A stretch of DNA of 64,000 bases from Alcaligenaceae bacterium (GCA_013416455.1 JACCES010000014.1:61404-125403); one strand, 5' to 3'; shown: positions 34,252 through 43,359, numbered from the stretch's first letter. Notes: generated from the sequence alone by a model not told the origin. Made by a program: numbers and translations.

Positions 34252-35058
34252 ATGGCCGATTCGAGCACCCATCCCTGGTACCCGAGCGCCGCGTATCTCT
34301 ACGTCCTGCATCTCGATGGCCACGCGCTGGCCTGGGAATACTTGCGCCGTCATCCTGATTACCGGCGAGACTGGCAGTATCGCCATCGCCGACGGCAAGC
34401 CGCACATCAAGCGGCGCAGCGCTGGGGCTTGCGTCTGCTGGAAGACCCGGCGCTGGATGCGCGCGAGGCGCATCCGGTCTGGTTCCCCGACCATGACGGC
34501 GTTCAGCTTTACCCGGACGCCGACCCCTTGCCAGACGCTGAGCTGTTCAGGCTTTGGCGCCTCCCCGGCCAGAAACACCTGATTCACGATGGCAAGAGCC
34601 TGGTGCTGTGGTTGCGCTGGCCGGGCGGCTGCTTGCGGCTGGCTGTCGCGCCCGGTCTGGCGGACGGTATGGCCTACGTCTATGCCATGCGTGCCAGCGC
34701 GGCGCCCGGCGCACGCGCTCAGGGGTTCATGCTCGAACTGAACAGACTGGCCCTGGCCAACGATGCCGGCTCGATTGCAGCGGTGCGGCCGCGCCCCACC
34801 TTGTCGGCCTTGCAGGAGCTGCACACCATGCAGGCGCTCGATGCGACGCTGGCAGGCGCATCCTTGTACGAGGTGGCCCAAGGGCTGTTCGGTGAGGAGG
34901 TCGCAGCGGGCGACTGGCACGCCGATGGCGCGTTGCGCGCTCGCGTGCGTCGCCTTGTCCGCCGCGGGGCTGCGTTGATGCGCGGCGGCTACCGCCGCCT
35001 GGCACAACTTCCCCCGCTTGTACAGGGACGATCTGCCCCTGATGCAAAACGTCCCTGA
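34252..35058 (+). CDS. DUF2285 domain protein
   Basis: 268 residues. The N-terminal half has HALAWEYLRRHPDYRRDW, the signature of the transcriptional-regulator-like domain that accompanies DUF2285. The C-terminal DUF2285 part contains ALQELHTMQALDATLAGASL, EVAQGLFG and VRRLVRRGAALMRGGYRRLA, with a predicted helix-turn-helix. ATG 34252 follows AAGGGGG. This protein regularly precedes the AlpA-like regulator and repA in Tn4371-type elements and may control them. Confidence 0.88.
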   Translation: MADSSTHPWYPSAAYLYVLHLDGHALAWEYLRRHPDYRRDWQYRHRRRQAAHQAAQRWGLRLLEDPALDAREAHPVWFPDHDGVQLYPDADPLPDAELFRLWRLPGQKHLIHDGKSLVLWLRWPGGCLRLAVAPGLADGMAYVYAMRASAAPGARAQGFMLELNRLALANDAGSIAAVRPRPTLSALQELHTMQALDATLAGASLYEVAQGLFGEEVAAGDWHADGALRARVRRLVRRGAALMRGGYRRLAQLPPLVQGRSAPDAKRP

Positions 35059-35141
35059 GCAGCCAGCCCGACTTTGTTGAGACTGTCTCCATCCGGCAGC
35101 GCTGGTGCTGCCGACGATACCGAACGATGGAGGTTCATCTC

Positions 35142-35426
35142 ATGCGACCCGCTCCCTTACGGCCTGCCGCCTCACCCACGACCGCGCCCGCGCAGCCCCA
35201 GCGCTACCTGACCAACGACGAAGCCGCCCAGTATTTGCGCCTGTCGCCGCGCACGCTGGAAAAGCAGCGCGTAATCGGCGGCGGGCCGAAGTTTCGCAAG
35301 TTTGGCCGGCGCGTGATGTATGCGGTGGCCGATCTGGACGCCTGGGCCGATGCGCGCAGCTATGAGGCCACGTCCGACCCCGAGTACGCCCAGCGCCATG
35401 CGGGTGATTGCCGTGATGGCCGCTGA
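35142..35426 (+). CDS. AlpA/MerR-like helix-turn-helix protein
   Basis: 94 residues. YLTNDEAAQYLRLSPRTLEK followed by VIGGGPKFRKFGRRVMYAVA and DLDAWAD is the HTH_17 excisionase-type DNA-binding domain. GGAGG lies 8 bp before ATG 35142. It sits between the DUF2285 gene and repA and is probably a regulator of replication or transfer genes. Confidence 0.88.
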   Translation: MRPAPLRPAASPTTAPAQPQRYLTNDEAAQYLRLSPRTLEKQRVIGGGPKFRKFGRRVMYAVADLDAWADARSYEATSDPEYAQRHAGDCRDGR

Positions 35427-35452
35427 TCGACGGCGCGCGGCAGGCCATCGCC

Positions 35453-36310
35453 ATGTCCCGCCTTGCGCTGCCATCAGGGCAGCGGGCAGCGCCACAGCAG
35501 GAACAGCTCGATCTGTTCCGTGCGTTGCCGGGCGATATGGCGCCGCGCGATGCCCAGGACTTGATGGCCTATCCGTTCTTCTCTCTGGCGAAGTCGCGGC
35601 GCGTCGCGCCCATCGACTTTGTGAGCGGCCCCATCACCATCCGCGTGGAGGGCACGCTAGAGCACGGCATTGCCACGATCTGGGATGCGGACATCCTCAT
35701 CTGGGCGGCCAGTCAGATTGTGCAGGCCCGCGATGCGGGTATCCCGCCTTCGCGGCGCATGCAGGCCACCCCCTACGAGATCCTGCGTTTTATCGGCCGG
35801 GGCAAGTCTCTGCGCGACTACCAGCGCCTGAAAGCCGCGCTCGACCGGCTGCAATCCACGACGGTAGCCACATCCATTCGCGAAACCACCGGGCGGCGTC
35901 TGCATCGGTTTTCGTGGATCAACGAATGGAAGGAACTGGCCGATGCCGGCGGCAAGCCGCTGGGCATCGAGCTGATTCTGCCGGACTGGTTCTATGCGGG
36001 CGTGCTCGACGCGGCTCTCGTGCTGACCATCGACCCGGCGTACTTTCGTTTGACCGGCGGTATCGAGCGCTGGCTGTACCGTCTGGTGCGCAAGCACGGC
36101 GGCAAGCAGGAGGACGGCTGGCAGTTCGATTTTCGCTATCTGCATCAGAAGTCCGGCAGCACCGCCAAGCCCTACGACTTCGCCTGCGATCTGCGCGCCC
36201 TGGTAGCCAAGCAATCTCTGCCTGGCTACGTGCTGGGTATCGAACTGGTGCCGGACGAAGGGCGCGAGCTGCTGACCTTCCGGCCCGTGCCGCCGACGGC
36301 ACGGGGATAA
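35453..36310 (+). CDS. repA: Replication initiator protein RepA
   Basis: 285 residues of the RPA/TrfA-like replication initiator family: FFSLAKSRRVAPIDFVSG, YEILRFIGRGKSLRDYQRLK, ALDRLQSTTVATSIRE and YFRLTGGIERWLYRLVRKHG. Such proteins bind iterons and help start replication. Immediately downstream are three direct repeats, DnaA-box-like sequences and an A/T-rich tract (36314-36487), a complete origin architecture. It suggests the excised ICE can replicate for a time. Confidence 0.92.
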   Translation: MSRLALPSGQRAAPQQEQLDLFRALPGDMAPRDAQDLMAYPFFSLAKSRRVAPIDFVSGPITIRVEGTLEHGIATIWDADILIWAASQIVQARDAGIPPSRRMQATPYEILRFIGRGKSLRDYQRLKAALDRLQSTTVATSIRETTGRRLHRFSWINEWKELADAGGKPLGIELILPDWFYAGVLDAALVLTIDPAYFRLTGGIERWLYRLVRKHGGKQEDGWQFDFRYLHQKSGSTAKPYDFACDLRALVAKQSLPGYVLGIELVPDEGRELLTFRPVPPTARG

Positions 36311-36313
36311 GCC

Positions 36314-36487
36314 TGTGGATGAGCTGTGGACATCCTGTGGATAGTGTCGTGCTATCAGGCGTGCGAGGTATCGTGCTATCAGGCGTGGGACTATCGTGCT
36401 ATCAGGCGTGCCAAACGGCTGCAAACCCGCGCCGACATTGGGTTTGCGCACCCCTTAACTTATCTAACTTAACTACTCTAACTATTG
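36314..36487 (+). other. Candidate replication origin (iterons, DnaA-like boxes, A/T-rich tract)
   Basis: Three TGTGGA-type DnaA-like boxes start at 36314, 36325 and 36336. Three perfect 17-bp iterons TCGTGCTATCAGGCGTG start at 36347, 36371 and 36394 (24- and 23-bp steps). A dyad GCAAACCC/GGGTTTGC covers 36421-36447. An A/T-rich tract built from TAACT repeats lies at 36455-36487. The order resembles iteron plasmids. Confidence 0.7.
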
Positions 36488-36611
36488 GTAGGGAAGCGCG
36501 GCCGCAGTGGGCAACTGCAGCGCGGCTCAGAATAGCCGACCATCCCCACCACCAGAAAAGCGGTTTTGCAGGTCAAGTGAAGCGGCGGTTTCCCGCTCGG
36601 AGGGCCGTGCC

Positions 36612-37250
36612 ATGATCGTCGCCTTGCTCAACCAGAAAGGCGGGGTGGGCAAGACCACGCTTGCCACGCACATTGCCGGTGAACTGGCTTTGAGGGGTCA
36701 GCAGGTCATTCTGCTGGATGCCGATCCGCAAGGCTCATCGCTGGACTGGACGCAGCGCCGGAGCCAGCAGGGGCTGCCCAGGCTCTTCAGCGCCGTGGGC
36801 TTGGCCCGTGAAACCCTGCATCAGGAAGCACCAGAGCTGGCCAGGCGGGCCGATCACGTCATCATCGACGGTCCGCCCAGGATTGCCGCCCTGGCGCGCT
36901 CTGCGCTGCTGGCAGCCGAAGTCGTCCTGATTCCGGTGCAACCCAGCCCTTACGACATCTGGGCCAGCGCCGAGATGGTGGGGCTCATTCGTGAGGCGCA
37001 GGTGTTTCGGCCAGCACTGCGTGCGGCCTTTGTCATCAACCGGCGCGTGAGCACCACCGTCATCGGGCGCGAAGCGCGGCAGTCTCTGGCCGAGCAGCCG
37101 CTGTCGGCGCTACGCGCCGAGGTTCGGCAACGGATTGTCTTTGCCGACAGCGTGGCCGCTGGTCGTCTCGCCCGGGAGTCGGCACCCGACAGCGCCGCCG
37201 CACGGGAGATCACCGCCCTGGTGGACGAACTGCTGGGGTGGCGGATATGA
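36612..37250 (+). CDS. parA: ParA partition ATPase
   Basis: 212 residues. The deviant Walker A is LLNQKGGVGKTTLATHIAG, the A' motif is LLDADPQGSSLDW and the Walker B-like motif is VIIDGPPR. It belongs to the short ParA/MinD-type ATPases without an N-terminal HTH (ParF-like). ATG 36612 is chosen because the Walker A follows immediately. It is coupled by ATGA overlap to a small partner gene, as in parF-parG systems. Confidence 0.94.
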   Translation: MIVALLNQKGGVGKTTLATHIAGELALRGQQVILLDADPQGSSLDWTQRRSQQGLPRLFSAVGLARETLHQEAPELARRADHVIIDGPPRIAALARSALLAAEVVLIPVQPSPYDIWASAEMVGLIREAQVFRPALRAAFVINRRVSTTVIGREARQSLAEQPLSALRAEVRQRIVFADSVAAGRLARESAPDSAAAREITALVDELLGWRI

Positions 37251-37519
37251 CAGCCAAGCCGCCCCACAACAAGCGCACGGCCAAGCGCGTCGGCATCGGT
37301 GCGCGCCCGCCCGCGAATCCGCACGCCGAGGCGTGGATACGCCAGGGCGAGGCCGGTGCGCTGAACAAGGGCGACCTCTACACCGCCCGCCTGACCCTGG
37401 ACATCACACCTGCCTTGCGCGCACGCATCAAGGTATCGGCCTTCACGCAAGGCGTGACCGTGGCCGATCTGCTGCGCGGCATCCTGGCGCGGGAGTTTCC
37501 ATCAAAGGACACGCCATGA
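37247..37519 (+). CDS. Small ribbon-helix-helix-like partition partner
   Basis: 90 residues with a basic, disordered N-terminus (KPPHNKRTAKRVGIGARPP) and a C-terminal segment DLYTARLTLDITPALRARIK followed by GVTVADLLRGILAREF. That pattern fits a ribbon-helix-helix fold: beta strand, helix, helix. Position and size match ParG-type centromere-binding partners of ParF ATPases. It overlaps parA and the next gene by 4 bp each. Confidence 0.7.
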   Translation: MTAKPPHNKRTAKRVGIGARPPANPHAEAWIRQGEAGALNKGDLYTARLTLDITPALRARIKVSAFTQGVTVADLLRGILAREFPSKDTP

Positions 37520-38061
37520 ACCCATCTCCATTGCCGAGCACGACCCTGTTTGCCGCCACGGCGGCGGCCTCGTCTGTGGCGTTCACCAGTCATGCGGGCA
37601 GCGTGCCGCTGACCCGTGTATCGCTGGCCTACATCGAAACCCGCCTGAAGCTTTATCTGCGCTTTGGCGAGCCGGCGCGTACCGTGAAGCTCGATCATCG
37701 GCGGCGTTGCGCGGTGTTCCTTCCCGGCGCCATGTTCTGCCGCATGCTCTGGCAGGCCAATGATTACGGCACCACACGCTGGCAGCTTATGGTGATGCAG
37801 GCTTGCACACCGCTCGATGCGGTGCAGCGCATCGCGGGCGTGCGCCCCGGCGCGCGTCTGCTGTTGAAGGCCGAAGGCAAGCAGGCAGTGCAAGCGGTGC
37901 TGCATCGCATCGACGCTATCAAGGCACTGGGCATTGCGCCCGCAGCCGTCTCGCCCGCGTACTGGCGCATGCTGGGCAACCGGCTCGCCGCGCGGGCGGC
38001 GTTGCCGGAATACAGTCCCGACCGGCATGCGGCGTGGCTGGCTGGCAGGGAACTGCGATGA
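37516..38061 (+). CDS. DUF2840 family protein
   Basis: 181 residues with the family core LTRVSLAYIETRLKLYLRFG, DHRRRCAVFLPGAMFCRMLW, QANDYGTTRW and PGARLLLKAEGKQAVQAVL. It is known as a conserved gene between parA and traF in conjugative elements of this type; the function is unknown. ATGA overlaps tie it to both neighbours. Confidence 0.9.
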   Translation: MNPSPLPSTTLFAATAAASSVAFTSHAGSVPLTRVSLAYIETRLKLYLRFGEPARTVKLDHRRRCAVFLPGAMFCRMLWQANDYGTTRWQLMVMQACTPLDAVQRIAGVRPGARLLLKAEGKQAVQAVLHRIDAIKALGIAPAAVSPAYWRMLGNRLAARAALPEYSPDRHAAWLAGRELR

Positions 38062-38645
38062 GCAGGGTTCCTACATCAGCTCCTGTTGCGGGAAGAACGG
38101 CCCATCCTCGCTCGCGCCAGCGCGTTCGCATGGCGCTGGCTGCACTGTCCGCCGTCGGCCTGGCTGCGCTGGCCTGGGCGTCCTTCATGCAGCCACTGCC
38201 GCGTTGGGTCTACAACCCCTCCGACAGCGTTCCCGTCGGCTGGTATCGCATCGAACCGTTCCATCGTCGGCCGAATTCTCTGCCGGTGGGAAGCATCGTT
38301 CTTACCCGCCTGCCCGCTGAAGCGGCGTCGCTCGCCGCCCAGCGCGGCTATTTGCCCGCCCGCGTCCCGCTGCTCAAACGCGTGGGCGCGGTCGCGCCCC
38401 AACACGTCTGCATCGTACAAGGTCAGGTACGCATCGACGGCGTGCCGGTGGCCGCCGTGTTGTCTGCCGATCGGCTGGGCCGGGCATTGCCATTCTGGCC
38501 GCCATGCCGGCCACTGGCCGAGGGTGAACTATTCCTGTTGAGCGCCAGCAACCCGGCGTCGTTCGACAGTCGCTACTTCGGGCCAGTCAGCGCCGCCGCC
38601 GTGATCGGCGTTGCGCACCCGGCCTTGCGTGAGGTTCGACCATGA
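38058..38645 (+). CDS. traF: TraF-like S26 conjugation peptidase
   Basis: 195 residues with an N-terminal membrane helix (about 25-45). The S26-type serine region is NPSDSVPVGWYRIEP (catalytic Ser in PSDSVPVG), and the Lys region is ARVPLLKRVGAV. The C-terminal SRYFGPV is typical of TraF. TraF processes and cyclises the TrbC pilin in P-type systems. It is coupled to the DUF2840 gene by ATGA. Confidence 0.93.
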   Translation: MSRVPTSAPVAGRTAHPRSRQRVRMALAALSAVGLAALAWASFMQPLPRWVYNPSDSVPVGWYRIEPFHRRPNSLPVGSIVLTRLPAEAASLAAQRGYLPARVPLLKRVGAVAPQHVCIVQGQVRIDGVPVAAVLSADRLGRALPFWPPCRPLAEGELFLLSASNPASFDSRYFGPVSAAAVIGVAHPALREVRP

Positions 38646-39117
38646 TGACCGCTGATTCGCTGCACGTTGTCGTGCATCTCATCGTGCTATCGGGCGTGTC
38701 ATCCTGGCTGTCGTCGGCGCGTTATTGCACGTGCAGCGCGGGTGTTGATTCTGCGTTTCGGGCACCGCGCTTCGCGCCTCCCTCGGCGCAGCCACCCGAC
38801 GTGCAGCCATCTTGCCTGGAACGTGTCTGGCCTGCGGCCTTCGCCGCGTTCGTCGGTGTGCTGGCTGCTCACACAGCAGCGCCACCAAGCCGCCGGCGCC
38901 GGGAGCGAAAGCGACAGGCAAAGGCGGAAGGCAAGACAAAAGGGGTCGGCACTCAGCCGCCCGCAAAGCCAGTCTGCACATGGGGGTGGTGCGGCACGAT
39001 GCAGCGTTGCCGTCGTGCCGCTGGGGGCGCGTTTCCCGCGCCAAGACGGGGCTGGCCGCGTGCTTCGCACGACCGACTACGCCACAACTTCAGACAGAAC
39101 TTCCGGGGAGCGCAGCT
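38646..39117. other. Region upstream of the relaxase gene, candidate oriT
   Basis: No convincing gene. Dyads: TGCACG-TTGT-CGTGCA (38661-38676), TGCACGTGCA (38726-38735), and GCGGCACGA (38991) with TCGTGCCGC (39013). A 16/17 match to the repA iterons lies at 38682-38698. Relaxase target sites usually lie beside the relaxase gene, which supports oriT here, but no nic site can be pinpointed. Confidence 0.5.
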
Positions 39118-41115
39118 ATGACCAATCATCGTGACGATGATTTCTGGGTGCGCCCCAGCGCCCCGAAGAACCGTGGGAAGGACCAAGGTTTTATTTCCAA
39201 GGTGCTCAAGCAGACCGGCAAGGCCAGCGGTGGTAATTCCTCAATGCGCCATTCTGCAGCCAGTGGCCGCAGCGCACGGGCCAGTCAGCGTCCCGGCGCA
39301 CGCCTGGGGCGCGGCCATACGGCGGCGCGCTTCGCAGGGGCGAATCTCACACCCATGTCGCGGCGCGTGACCATCAAGACCCTGCTGATTAATCAGCGTA
39401 ACGCCAGTCCGCAATCGCTCGCCAAGCATCTACGCTACATCGAGCGTGACGGGGCAGGCCGTGATGGCAAGCCAGGCCAAGCCTATGGGCCGCAGACGGA
39501 CGTTGCAGATCTGGATGCCTTCAAGGAACGGTGCGCGGACGACCGGCACCATTTCCGCTTCATCGTTTCCCCGGAGGACGGCGCTGAACTGGATGACCTG
39601 AGGACCTATACCCGGCATCTGCTGAACCGCATGGAAGCCGACCTGGGTACTGGCGTGGATTGGGTCGCGGTGGATCACTGGAATACCGATAATCCCCACA
39701 CCCACCTGATCGTGCGCGGGCGCGACGATACCGGCCAAGACCTCATCATTGCGGGCGATTATATCGCCCAGGGCTTGCGTCATCGAGCTTCTGAGCTGGC
39801 GACCGAATGGCTGGGGCCGCGCACCAAGCTAGAAATCCAGCAAACCATGCAGCGCGAAGTGCAACAGGAGCGGTGGACGAGCCTGGACCGCACTCTGCAA
39901 CGTGAGATCGGCGAAGATGGCCGGGTGCATATCCAGCGCTTCAATGAACCGACATTGCAACGCCAGCGCCTGCTTCTGATCAGTCGTCTGCAACACTTGC
40001 AGCGCCTGGGGCTAGCCGACGAAATACAATCCGGCACCTGGGGCATCCACACCGATGCTGAAAAAACCTTGCGCACCCTGGGCGAGCGTGGCGACATCAT
40101 CCGCGCCATGCAGCGGGCCATGAGTGGGCAGCAGCGAGAATTTGTGGTGTTCGAGCCGCGCCAAGATGACGGTGAAGGTGGCCGCGCCATCGTCGGGCGC
40201 GTGGCGGCCAAGGGGCTGGATGATGAGTTGCGCGACCGGGGCTATCTGGTGATCGACGGCGTGGATGGCAAGGCGCACTACGTTGCGCTCAATGCGCGTG
40301 ACGAACCGGCCAACTATCCGACCGGCGCGGTGGTGGAAGTGAAGGGTTCCGCCGACATCCGGGCCGCCGACCGCAACATTGTGGAACTGGCCAGCGACGG
40401 TCTGTATCGTACCGATCATCACCTTGCCATTGAGCAAGGTTGCGTCAAGGCGGGACGTGATCCGCAGGAAGTGGTCGCGTCTCACGTTCGCCGGCTGGAA
40501 GCCTTGCGCCGCGCCGGCATTGTGGAACGCGTGTCGGAAGGGCTATGGAAAGTGCCGGGTGACTTGCCTGAGCAAGGCCGCCAGTACGACGTGCAACGAT
40601 TGGGCGGTGTGGTAGTGGAACTGAAATCGCACCTGCCGATTGAACGGCAAACCCGCGTGATCGGGGCCACCTGGCTTGACCAGCAACTGATCGGTGGCGG
40701 AAAGGGGTTGGGGGATGTGGGCTTTGGTGGCGAGGCCAAGCAAGCCATGCGGCAAAGGGCTGACTTTCTTGAAGAAGAGGGGCTGGCCCAGCGGCGCGGG
40801 CAACGTGTGCTCCTCGCCCGGAACCTGCTGGGGACGCTACGTAATCGGGACCTGGCGCAGGCGGCCAAGGACATCGCCGCCGACACTGGCTTGGAGCACC
40901 GACCGACGGCAGACGGGCAGCGCGTGGCGGGCATCTACCGGCGCAGCGTCATGCTCGTCAGTGGACGTTACGCCATGCTCGCCGATGGTATGGGGTTCAG
41001 CCTAGTGCCGTGGAGCCCGGTACTCAAGCAGCGGCTGGAGCAGCAAATCGCTGTGACTGTGCGTGGTGGCCGGACTTCTTGGGAACTCGGAGTGCGCCGG
41101 GGTCTTTCTGTCTGA
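39118..41115 (+). CDS. rlxS: Conjugative relaxase (VirD2/TraI-like with DUF3363)
   Basis: 665 residues. After a basic N-terminus the relaxase domain (about 80-240) includes SLAKHLRYIERDG, HHFRFIVSPEDG and the metal-binding three-His motif DHWNTDNPHTHLIVRG near residue 187. The C-terminal DUF3363 region includes QRLLLISRLQHLQRLGLA and the stretch to residue 660. It nicks oriT and pilots the strand through TraG and the Trb channel. GGGGAG precedes ATG 39118. The symbol follows usage for Tn4371-family elements. Confidence 0.92.
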   Translation: MTNHRDDDFWVRPSAPKNRGKDQGFISKVLKQTGKASGGNSSMRHSAASGRSARASQRPGARLGRGHTAARFAGANLTPMSRRVTIKTLLINQRNASPQSLAKHLRYIERDGAGRDGKPGQAYGPQTDVADLDAFKERCADDRHHFRFIVSPEDGAELDDLRTYTRHLLNRMEADLGTGVDWVAVDHWNTDNPHTHLIVRGRDDTGQDLIIAGDYIAQGLRHRASELATEWLGPRTKLEIQQTMQREVQQERWTSLDRTLQREIGEDGRVHIQRFNEPTLQRQRLLLISRLQHLQRLGLADEIQSGTWGIHTDAEKTLRTLGERGDIIRAMQRAMSGQQREFVVFEPRQDDGEGGRAIVGRVAAKGLDDELRDRGYLVIDGVDGKAHYVALNARDEPANYPTGAVVEVKGSADIRAADRNIVELASDGLYRTDHHLAIEQGCVKAGRDPQEVVASHVRRLEALRRAGIVERVSEGLWKVPGDLPEQGRQYDVQRLGGVVVELKSHLPIERQTRVIGATWLDQQLIGGGKGLGDVGFGGEAKQAMRQRADFLEEEGLAQRRGQRVLLARNLLGTLRNRDLAQAAKDIAADTGLEHRPTADGQRVAGIYRRSVMLVSGRYAMLADGMGFSLVPWSPVLKQRLEQQIAVTVRGGRTSWELGVRRGLSV

Positions 41116-41129
41116 TGGCTTTTAAGCCA
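41116..41129. terminator. Small hairpin after the relaxase gene
   Basis: TGGCTT-TT-AAGCCA begins right after the relaxase stop in the gap between convergent genes. The stem is short, so termination is only possible, not certain. Confidence 0.35.
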
Positions 41130-41193
41130 GATTGCTAAAAATGGGTACCCGTGTCCTGCACGGCCAATGCCTCTATGCATTTGGGTTGTGTTC

Positions 41194-41655
41194 TTAACGC
41201 TCCCCGTAAAATCGCTTAACGAACGGCTGACGGAAATTTTGGTGACAAGCTAAACAGCTTTGTTGTGTTTTTGAGAACGCTTCGATAACTCTTTGACCGT
41301 CCGCTTGCTTTGCCGCTTCGCCCATTTCTGTAGCCGCCGCCTGAACCTGCATATCAAAGCTTCGAAATTTTCCCGCATCAGATCCAAGCCAAGTGAGAAT
41401 CTGCACCTTTTCCGACATCGGTGGTTCGGCATGGTTGGCAATTTTCGGTGCTAGCTCCGTAATTAGTGCCCAGTCTTCCTTAGAAATTGCGCCAGTCACT
41501 GCTTCCATATCATGGCCAAGTTTCTCCATTACGGTACGAAGACTCATGGGTTCTTCGGCTTGTGCGGTCTGCGCATTAAGACTCGTGGTATACGCAGCCA
41601 GAATTACCGAACAGAAAATTCTAAGCAAAGTGTGAATTTTCAAGAAGTTGTTCAT
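41194..41655 (-). CDS. Periplasmic c-type cytochrome (cytochrome c'/c556-like)
   Basis: 153 residues from MNNFLKIHTLLRIFCSVILA, a signal peptide. The mature part is helical, with LRTVMEKLGHDMEAVTGAIS and MSEKVQILTWLG. A single C-terminal haem motif SCLACHQNFR has His as proximal ligand. The C-terminal CxxCH is diagnostic of cytochrome c' and c556. It could carry electrons or bind nitric oxide. It is A/T-richer than the backbone and ends the nine-gene minus-strand operon. Confidence 0.88.
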   Translation of the reverse strand: MNNFLKIHTLLRIFCSVILAAYTTSLNAQTAQAEEPMSLRTVMEKLGHDMEAVTGAISKEDWALITELAPKIANHAEPPMSEKVQILTWLGSDAGKFRSFDMQVQAAATEMGEAAKQADGQRVIEAFSKTQQSCLACHQNFRQPFVKRFYGER

Positions 41656-41726
41656 GGAGTTCTCAATGTTTGTCATGAAGGTATGGATTTTATAGAGATG
41701 GAAATTTCGGATAGCTGCTAAGGGCG

Positions 41727-43148
41727 TTAAACGTGTTTTTTTGGGGCAGATAGAAAATTCGGCCAAAGTACCTCATGGCCATGTTTGGGTACAGTCACTT
41801 GCCAATCGAGAATTTTGCTTAAGGTATCTGCCAGTGTTTGCGACGCCTTGGGTTCTCCATGTACGACAAATGTTTGCACAGGTGGTCTCTCGAAAGCCGT
41901 TGCCCAAGCCAATAGAGCGTCTTGGTCGGCGTGCGCTGAAAGACTATCAACAGAGAAAATGGAAGCCCTTACCGGGATGTCTTCGTCGAGTATGCGTACT
42001 TTTTTTTCGCCGTCTACCAAACGTCTACCGAGCGTGCCCTTGGCCTGGAACCCAGGGATGATCACGCTGCATTCTTGCCGCGGCAAGTTATGGCGTAAGT
42101 GGTGACGGATGCGCCCAGCATCGCACATGCCGCTTGCAGAGATAATAATGGCGCCGGATCGGACTCGGTTCAGTGCTTTGGATTCGTTAACATTGGCAGT
42201 GAAGTGTAAATAGGGTAAGTCGTGCTCCAGAGCGTGCCATTCTGCGAGATGTTTGGCCTCTTCGTTAAATAGTTCGATATGCTCGCGTGTAATGCTCGTC
42301 GCCGCTGTCGCCATCGGTGAGTCAACAAATATCTTGGGGGGGAGAAGTCGTCCCTCGCGAGTAAGTCGGTGTAATTGATAGATAATCTGTTGGGCGCGGC
42401 CGACCGCGAACGCTGGGATGATGACGTTTCCGCCTCGTTCAAAAAGGGTTTTTTTAACAATGGCAACCATGTCGTTTTCGGTCGCAGTCAAGCTCTGATG
42501 TCGACGGTTTCCGTATGTCGACTCTATAACTAGGATGTCAGCATTTTTTATTGAAGTGGGGTTTTGTAAGATCGGACGTCCAGGTTGGCCAAGGTCGCCG
42601 CTGAACACAAGCTTTGTCGGGTAACTGTATTCGGTGACCCAGAGTTCGATAATGGCTGATCCGAGAATATGTCCGGCGTTCCGGAACCGACACTGTACTG
42701 TTGCATGTGGGGAAAACTTTTGATCGTAGTCCACCCACTTGGTTTGACGAAGGCATTTTCGAGCATCGTCCAATGTATAAATTGGTGACGCTGTTGTCTT
42801 GTGTACAGGTCGTACAGTATTGCGCCTGGCGTCGCTTTCTTGAATGTGAGCGCTATCAGGGAGCATCACGCTGAGTAAATCTGTTGTTGCCTTTGTGGCG
42901 TAAATTGGTCCTTTGAAGCCAGAGCGGGTGAGCTTGGGCAGCAAGCCGCAGTGGTCGATATGGGCGTGGGTAAGCAACACGAAATCAATGGAAGTTGGGT
43001 CGAATTTGAATGGCTTGCTATTACGTTCGGCTGCCTCCTGCCCTCCTTGCACCATGCCGCAGTCGACCAGGAAACGAGTGTTGTTCGTCTCCACCAAAAA
43101 ACATGAGCCAGTAACTTCCCCCGCTGCACCCAGAAAACTCAATTTCAT
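41727..43148 (-). CDS. Beta-CASP metallo-beta-lactamase-fold RNase
   Basis: 473 residues. The MBL core starts MKLSFLGAAGEVTGSCFLVE, with metal ligands in THAHIDHCG (HxHxDH), NAGHILGSA and FSGDLG. The beta-CASP part has VIESTYGNR, IPAFAVGRAQQI, IISASGMCDAGRI, SAHADQDAL and FVVHGE. These are the motifs of archaeal-CPSF- and YSH1-type RNA nucleases found in bacteria. It likely processes or degrades RNA. It is A/T-richer than the backbone. It lies 7 bp after the DUF2892 gene. Confidence 0.93.
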   Translation of the reverse strand: MKLSFLGAAGEVTGSCFLVETNNTRFLVDCGMVQGGQEAAERNSKPFKFDPTSIDFVLLTHAHIDHCGLLPKLTRSGFKGPIYATKATTDLLSVMLPDSAHIQESDARRNTVRPVHKTTASPIYTLDDARKCLRQTKWVDYDQKFSPHATVQCRFRNAGHILGSAIIELWVTEYSYPTKLVFSGDLGQPGRPILQNPTSIKNADILVIESTYGNRRHQSLTATENDMVAIVKKTLFERGGNVIIPAFAVGRAQQIIYQLHRLTREGRLLPPKIFVDSPMATAATSITREHIELFNEEAKHLAEWHALEHDLPYLHFTANVNESKALNRVRSGAIIISASGMCDAGRIRHHLRHNLPRQECSVIIPGFQAKGTLGRRLVDGEKKVRILDEDIPVRASIFSVDSLSAHADQDALLAWATAFERPPVQTFVVHGEPKASQTLADTLSKILDWQVTVPKHGHEVLWPNFLSAPKKHV

Positions 43149-43155
43149 TGAACGC

Positions 43156-43359
43156 TCACTCTGGCTTGTGTCGTGAGCAGGTGCTACGGCCCAACAAACG
43201 GTACCCTGGGCAGCGGCCGATCAAACCGGTGGCCAAGGGCATGACCCCTATCAGTCCCAGCCAGCGCCATGGTGTGTCGAGCCAGAATGGCAGGCTCAGC
43301 AGCACTAGGCCGATGACGATACGGATCAGGCGGTCGATATTTCCGACATTAGTTCCCAT
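43156..43359 (-). CDS. DUF2892 (YgaP-like) membrane protein
   Basis: 67 residues with the family start NVGNIDRLIRIVIGLVLLSL, two membrane helices and the GLIGRCPGYRLLG motif containing one Cys, as in the membrane part of YgaP sulfurtransferases. The rhodanese domain is absent. AAGGAG precedes the ATG, which lies inside the 3' end of the outer-membrane factor gene (11-bp overlap). The function is unknown; relatives occur with persulfide and metal stress genes. Confidence 0.88.
   Translation of the reverse strand: MGTNVGNIDRLIRIVIGLVLLSLPFWLDTPWRWLGLIGVMPLATGLIGRCPGYRLLGRSTCSRHKPE

Noticed and set aside
36347..36410. CRISPR array
   Set aside because: Three short repeats with 6-7 bp gaps are too few and too close; iterons after repA explain them.
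38642..39134. Open frames of 155-159 codons before the relaxase gene
   Set aside because: Composition is Arg/Ser/Pro-rich shadow-like, several frames are open at once, and the stretch is full of dyads, so a non-coding oriT region fits better.
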